This document shows positions 61,830 to 64,000 of a stretch of 64,000 nucleotides of DNA, piece after piece. Each line of letters begins with the position of its first letter. The stretch's first letter is position 1. This DNA is from Xiphophorus maculatus (taxonomy: Eukaryota; Chordata; Actinopteri; Cyprinodontiformes; Poeciliidae): positions 14,464,594 to 14,528,593 of the forward strand of contig NC_036453.1 of NCBI RefSeq assembly GCF_002775205.1, given 5' to 3'. The position numbers were made by a program, and so were the translations under genes. The notes under the pieces are model-generated. The model saw only the letters and a list, made by a program, of their open reading frames with translations. It had not been told where the DNA came from and did not search any database.

Positions 61830-62640
61830 TTTAGTTAGCAAGCTACCAAACCAAACTTTGGCTCCAAACTAGTTATTTATCTTTGAGCTAGCTAAATGCT
61901 TTGCTAATATGCACCTGATAAATGTTTAGCTAACTATCTCAAATATGTAACATGCTAATTAAATATTTAGCTAGCTCAGAGCTAAACACTTAATTAATAT
62001 GTATCTGATACATATTTAGAAAATGATTTAAAATAATGAACTGTTTAAATAGCTAGCTAGCTATTCAGCTAGTCAGCTAAATATTTACTAAACTAGTTTC
62101 AATAGTTCACTAAACTAAAAACTAAACTATTTTAGTAATTATAAATATTTATCTATTTAGAATGTGCTAAATAAAACTATCATTTAACTGTCTTACTATT
62201 TAACTTTAGCTATTCTAGTTAGCTAAATATCTAGCTAAAATGCTAATTGAGTTGCCAGTAAGCTGAATTGGATGATGAAAATAGAAGCTGTGTTTTGTGA
62301 ATAAACTGAATCCTTCAGCGCTGATGAATTACTGTTGCTGTATTAAAATAGCTCATCCTTTTGTTTTAAGCTTAAATGTTGCGCAATAAATGAGGAAATG
62401 AAACATTGGTAAAGAAGTGGCTCGCTAGCAGAAGTTTATAAAGAGGTTCGCAAGATCTAATTTTATTTTAATCGTCCACTTCTGCTTTTTACCTATATTA
62501 TATTACACAAATGTCTCTGAGCTGCATATTTAGCTTCAATTGTAATATTTAGCTTGCTAACTGAACACTTAGCTCCAAGCCAAATATCTAGTTTGCTAAC
62601 AAAATGTTTGTGTGAAGATCAATATTTAAATATTTAGCTT
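61830..62640. repeat. GCTAGCTAAAT-rich AT-rich block upstream of rhog
   Basis: Many imperfect repeats of AGCTAGCTAAATATTTAGCT type (for example 62050-62090 and 62205-62240) and of TTTAGCTTGCTAAC (62520-62600). Low complexity with no coding signal. It lies between rhog coding exon 1 and the 39-bp minisatellite. Confidence 0.5.
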
Positions 62641-62773
62641 GAATGTGTGACATTTATAAATGAATGAATCACATGGTGAAAATATGACTTTGTAAAATGA
62701 ACCCAACCTAAATAAATGACATGTTTTACAGTGTAACTGTAGAAATGTGTCCCTACAGCAGAGCAACAGCTCT

Positions 62774-63281
62774 GATTGGCCCCGGAGCCTGATTCGGTGT
62801 GTAGTGGTCTGTGATTGGCCCCGGAGCCTGATTCAGAGTGTAGTGGTGTCTGATTGGCCCCGGAGCCTGATTCAGAGTGTAGTGGTCTCTGATTGGGCCC
62901 GGAGCCTGATTCAGAGTGTAGTGGTCTCTGATTGGGCCCGGAGCCTGATTCGGTGTGTAGTGGTCTGTGATTGGCCCCGGAGCCTGATTCAGAGTGTAGT
63001 GGTGTCTGATTGGCCCCGGAGCCTGATTCAGAGTGTAGTGGTGTCTGATTGGGCCCGGAGCCTGATTCAGAGTGTAGTGGTCTCTGATTGGGCCCGGAGC
63101 CTGATTCAGAGTGTAGTGGTCTCTGATTGGGCCCGGAGCCTGATTCAGAGTGTAGTGGTCTCTGATTGGGCCCAGAGCCTGATTCAGAGTGTAGTGGTCT
63201 CTGATTGGCCCCGGAGCCTGATTCAGAGTGTAGTAGTCTCTGATTGGGCCCAGAGCCTGATTCGGTGTGTAGTGGTCTCTG
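62774..63281. repeat. 39-bp minisatellite, 13 units, open in three frames
   Basis: Thirteen head-to-tail copies of a 39-base unit containing GAGCCTGATTCAGAGTGTAG and TGGTCTCTGATTGG. Because 39 is a multiple of three and the unit lacks stops, it stays open in three frames: on the minus strand it reads as a 13-residue repeat (GPNQRPLHSESGS) inside a 244-codon frame starting at 63368 (MADQKIQSLQHPDG). Units 1, 5 and 13 share the CGGTGTG variant, hinting at a longer repeat period. I have no evidence that it is translated. Confidence 0.9.
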
Positions 63282-63633
63282 ATTCTGTCCTTCCTGCTGG
63301 TTGAACTGCAGGTTCTCCATATTGACTCCATCAGGATGTTGGAGTGACTGGATTTTCTGATCCGCCATGTTTACCTTCAGACGTTCGTCTCACTGGAGTC
63401 TGGTTGTTCCTCTGCAGGAGATTCCTCGGTCTGAGATGCTTCAGGTTTCTCGGTTGGTCACAGTTCGCTCAGAAACAGGTGGCGGCCATGTTGCCCCTGG
63501 GGGGAGCGAGGGGTGTTATTTGTGTTTATGGAAATGATCTGCAGAGGAAACGTGTCTAAACAAAGCAGAGACGTTATCCTGATCCCCACACACACATTTG
63601 CATAGGACCTGTGTATATATTACAGTTTTATAG

Positions 63634-63634
<1 letters not shown>

Positions 63635-63690
<56 letters not shown>
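63635..63690. repeat. (CA)n microsatellite
   Basis: About 28 uninterrupted CA units. Confidence 0.97.
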
Positions 63691-63694
<4 letters not shown>

Positions 63695-64000
63695 GGTGTG
63701 TCGTCAGGACGACAGGAACCGGTCTGACTAACAGATCCATTGTTTCTGTCCGACCTGTTTCTTCAGGGTCCATAAACTCAGAGTTCTGCTTTAGGGTCCA
63801 GAACTTCCTGTTGGGTGTTTGAGTCCAGGTGTTTGGACCAATCAGAACCAAGCGCTTAACTGACATCAGGTGAAGTTCTGATCTGACTGCATTAGAGCTG
63901 AGCAGAAAATGATCAGAGGTCAGTGACCTTTCCAGCTCTGGCAGCCATTTTGTTTTCTGTCCGGACGTTCAAAACAGAATTTAAATAAAAGGAAAAAGAA
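63691..64000. other. Window end, no feature seen
   Basis: Mixed-composition sequence after the (CA)n tract; no gene or repeat is recognised. Confidence 0.5.

Noticed and set aside
62747-63304. Plus-strand 185-codon repeat frame
   Set aside because: It is another stop-free reading of the 39-bp minisatellite; nothing favours it as coding.

Overview
The window reads as a spiny-rayed teleost fish chromosome segment. The evidence is multi-exon vertebrate genes with GT/AG introns, compact introns, fish-type LINE 3' tails and hAT miniature elements, long (TG)n and (CA)n tracts, and the vertebrate gene pair pgap2-rhog. I cannot fix the species. All exon coordinates below were worked out by hand from splice sites and reading phase; they are predictions without transcript support.

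Layout. 1-2.7 kb: a decayed L1-type LINE on the minus strand, carrying one hAT-type miniature element and followed by a second. 2.9-6.1 kb (minus): ccdc65/drc2, a motile-cilium coiled-coil protein in eight exons, with an RFX X-box upstream. 7.9-10.6 kb (plus): an egr1-type zinc-finger gene with a textbook immediate-early promoter (three CArG boxes, CRE, TATA); a further pair of perfect CArG boxes lies 0.9 kb past its poly(A) signal. 13.1-19.1 kb: a tRNA cluster of six intact tRNA-Val genes and one tRNA-Asp. The Val-CAC genes are all on the plus strand and the Val-AAC genes all on the minus strand, arranged as convergent pairs, some with one decayed partner. An unrecognised minus-strand gene (15.8-16.9 kb, plus a distant 5' exon) lies inside this cluster. 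20.0-24.8 kb (minus): a TIM-family (HAVCR1/TIMD4-like) receptor in eight exons.

27.6-49.4 kb (minus): the most interesting part. Three tandem paralogs of 470, 516 and 510 aa share six exons with identical splice phases. The last two exons encode an AIG1/GIMAP-like GTP-binding domain. The first four encode about 325 residues (295 in the first copy) that I cannot assign to any known domain. One paralog keeps a full reading frame but has lost the P-loop lysine and the G3 aspartate, so it looks like a pseudo-GTPase. The other two share nearly identical first and last exons around much more diverged middle exons, which suggests gene conversion.

52.6-54.8 kb (plus): pgap2, GPI-anchor lipid remodelling, 254 aa. 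57.4-61.4 kb (minus): rhog, a 191-aa Rho GTPase. These two are also neighbours in human. 62.8-63.3 kb: a 39-bp minisatellite of 13 units, open in three frames. The rest is intronic or intergenic sequence with LINE and hAT debris, simple repeats and TTAGC-rich tracts. I found no retrovirus, LTR element, Polinton or CRISPR array.
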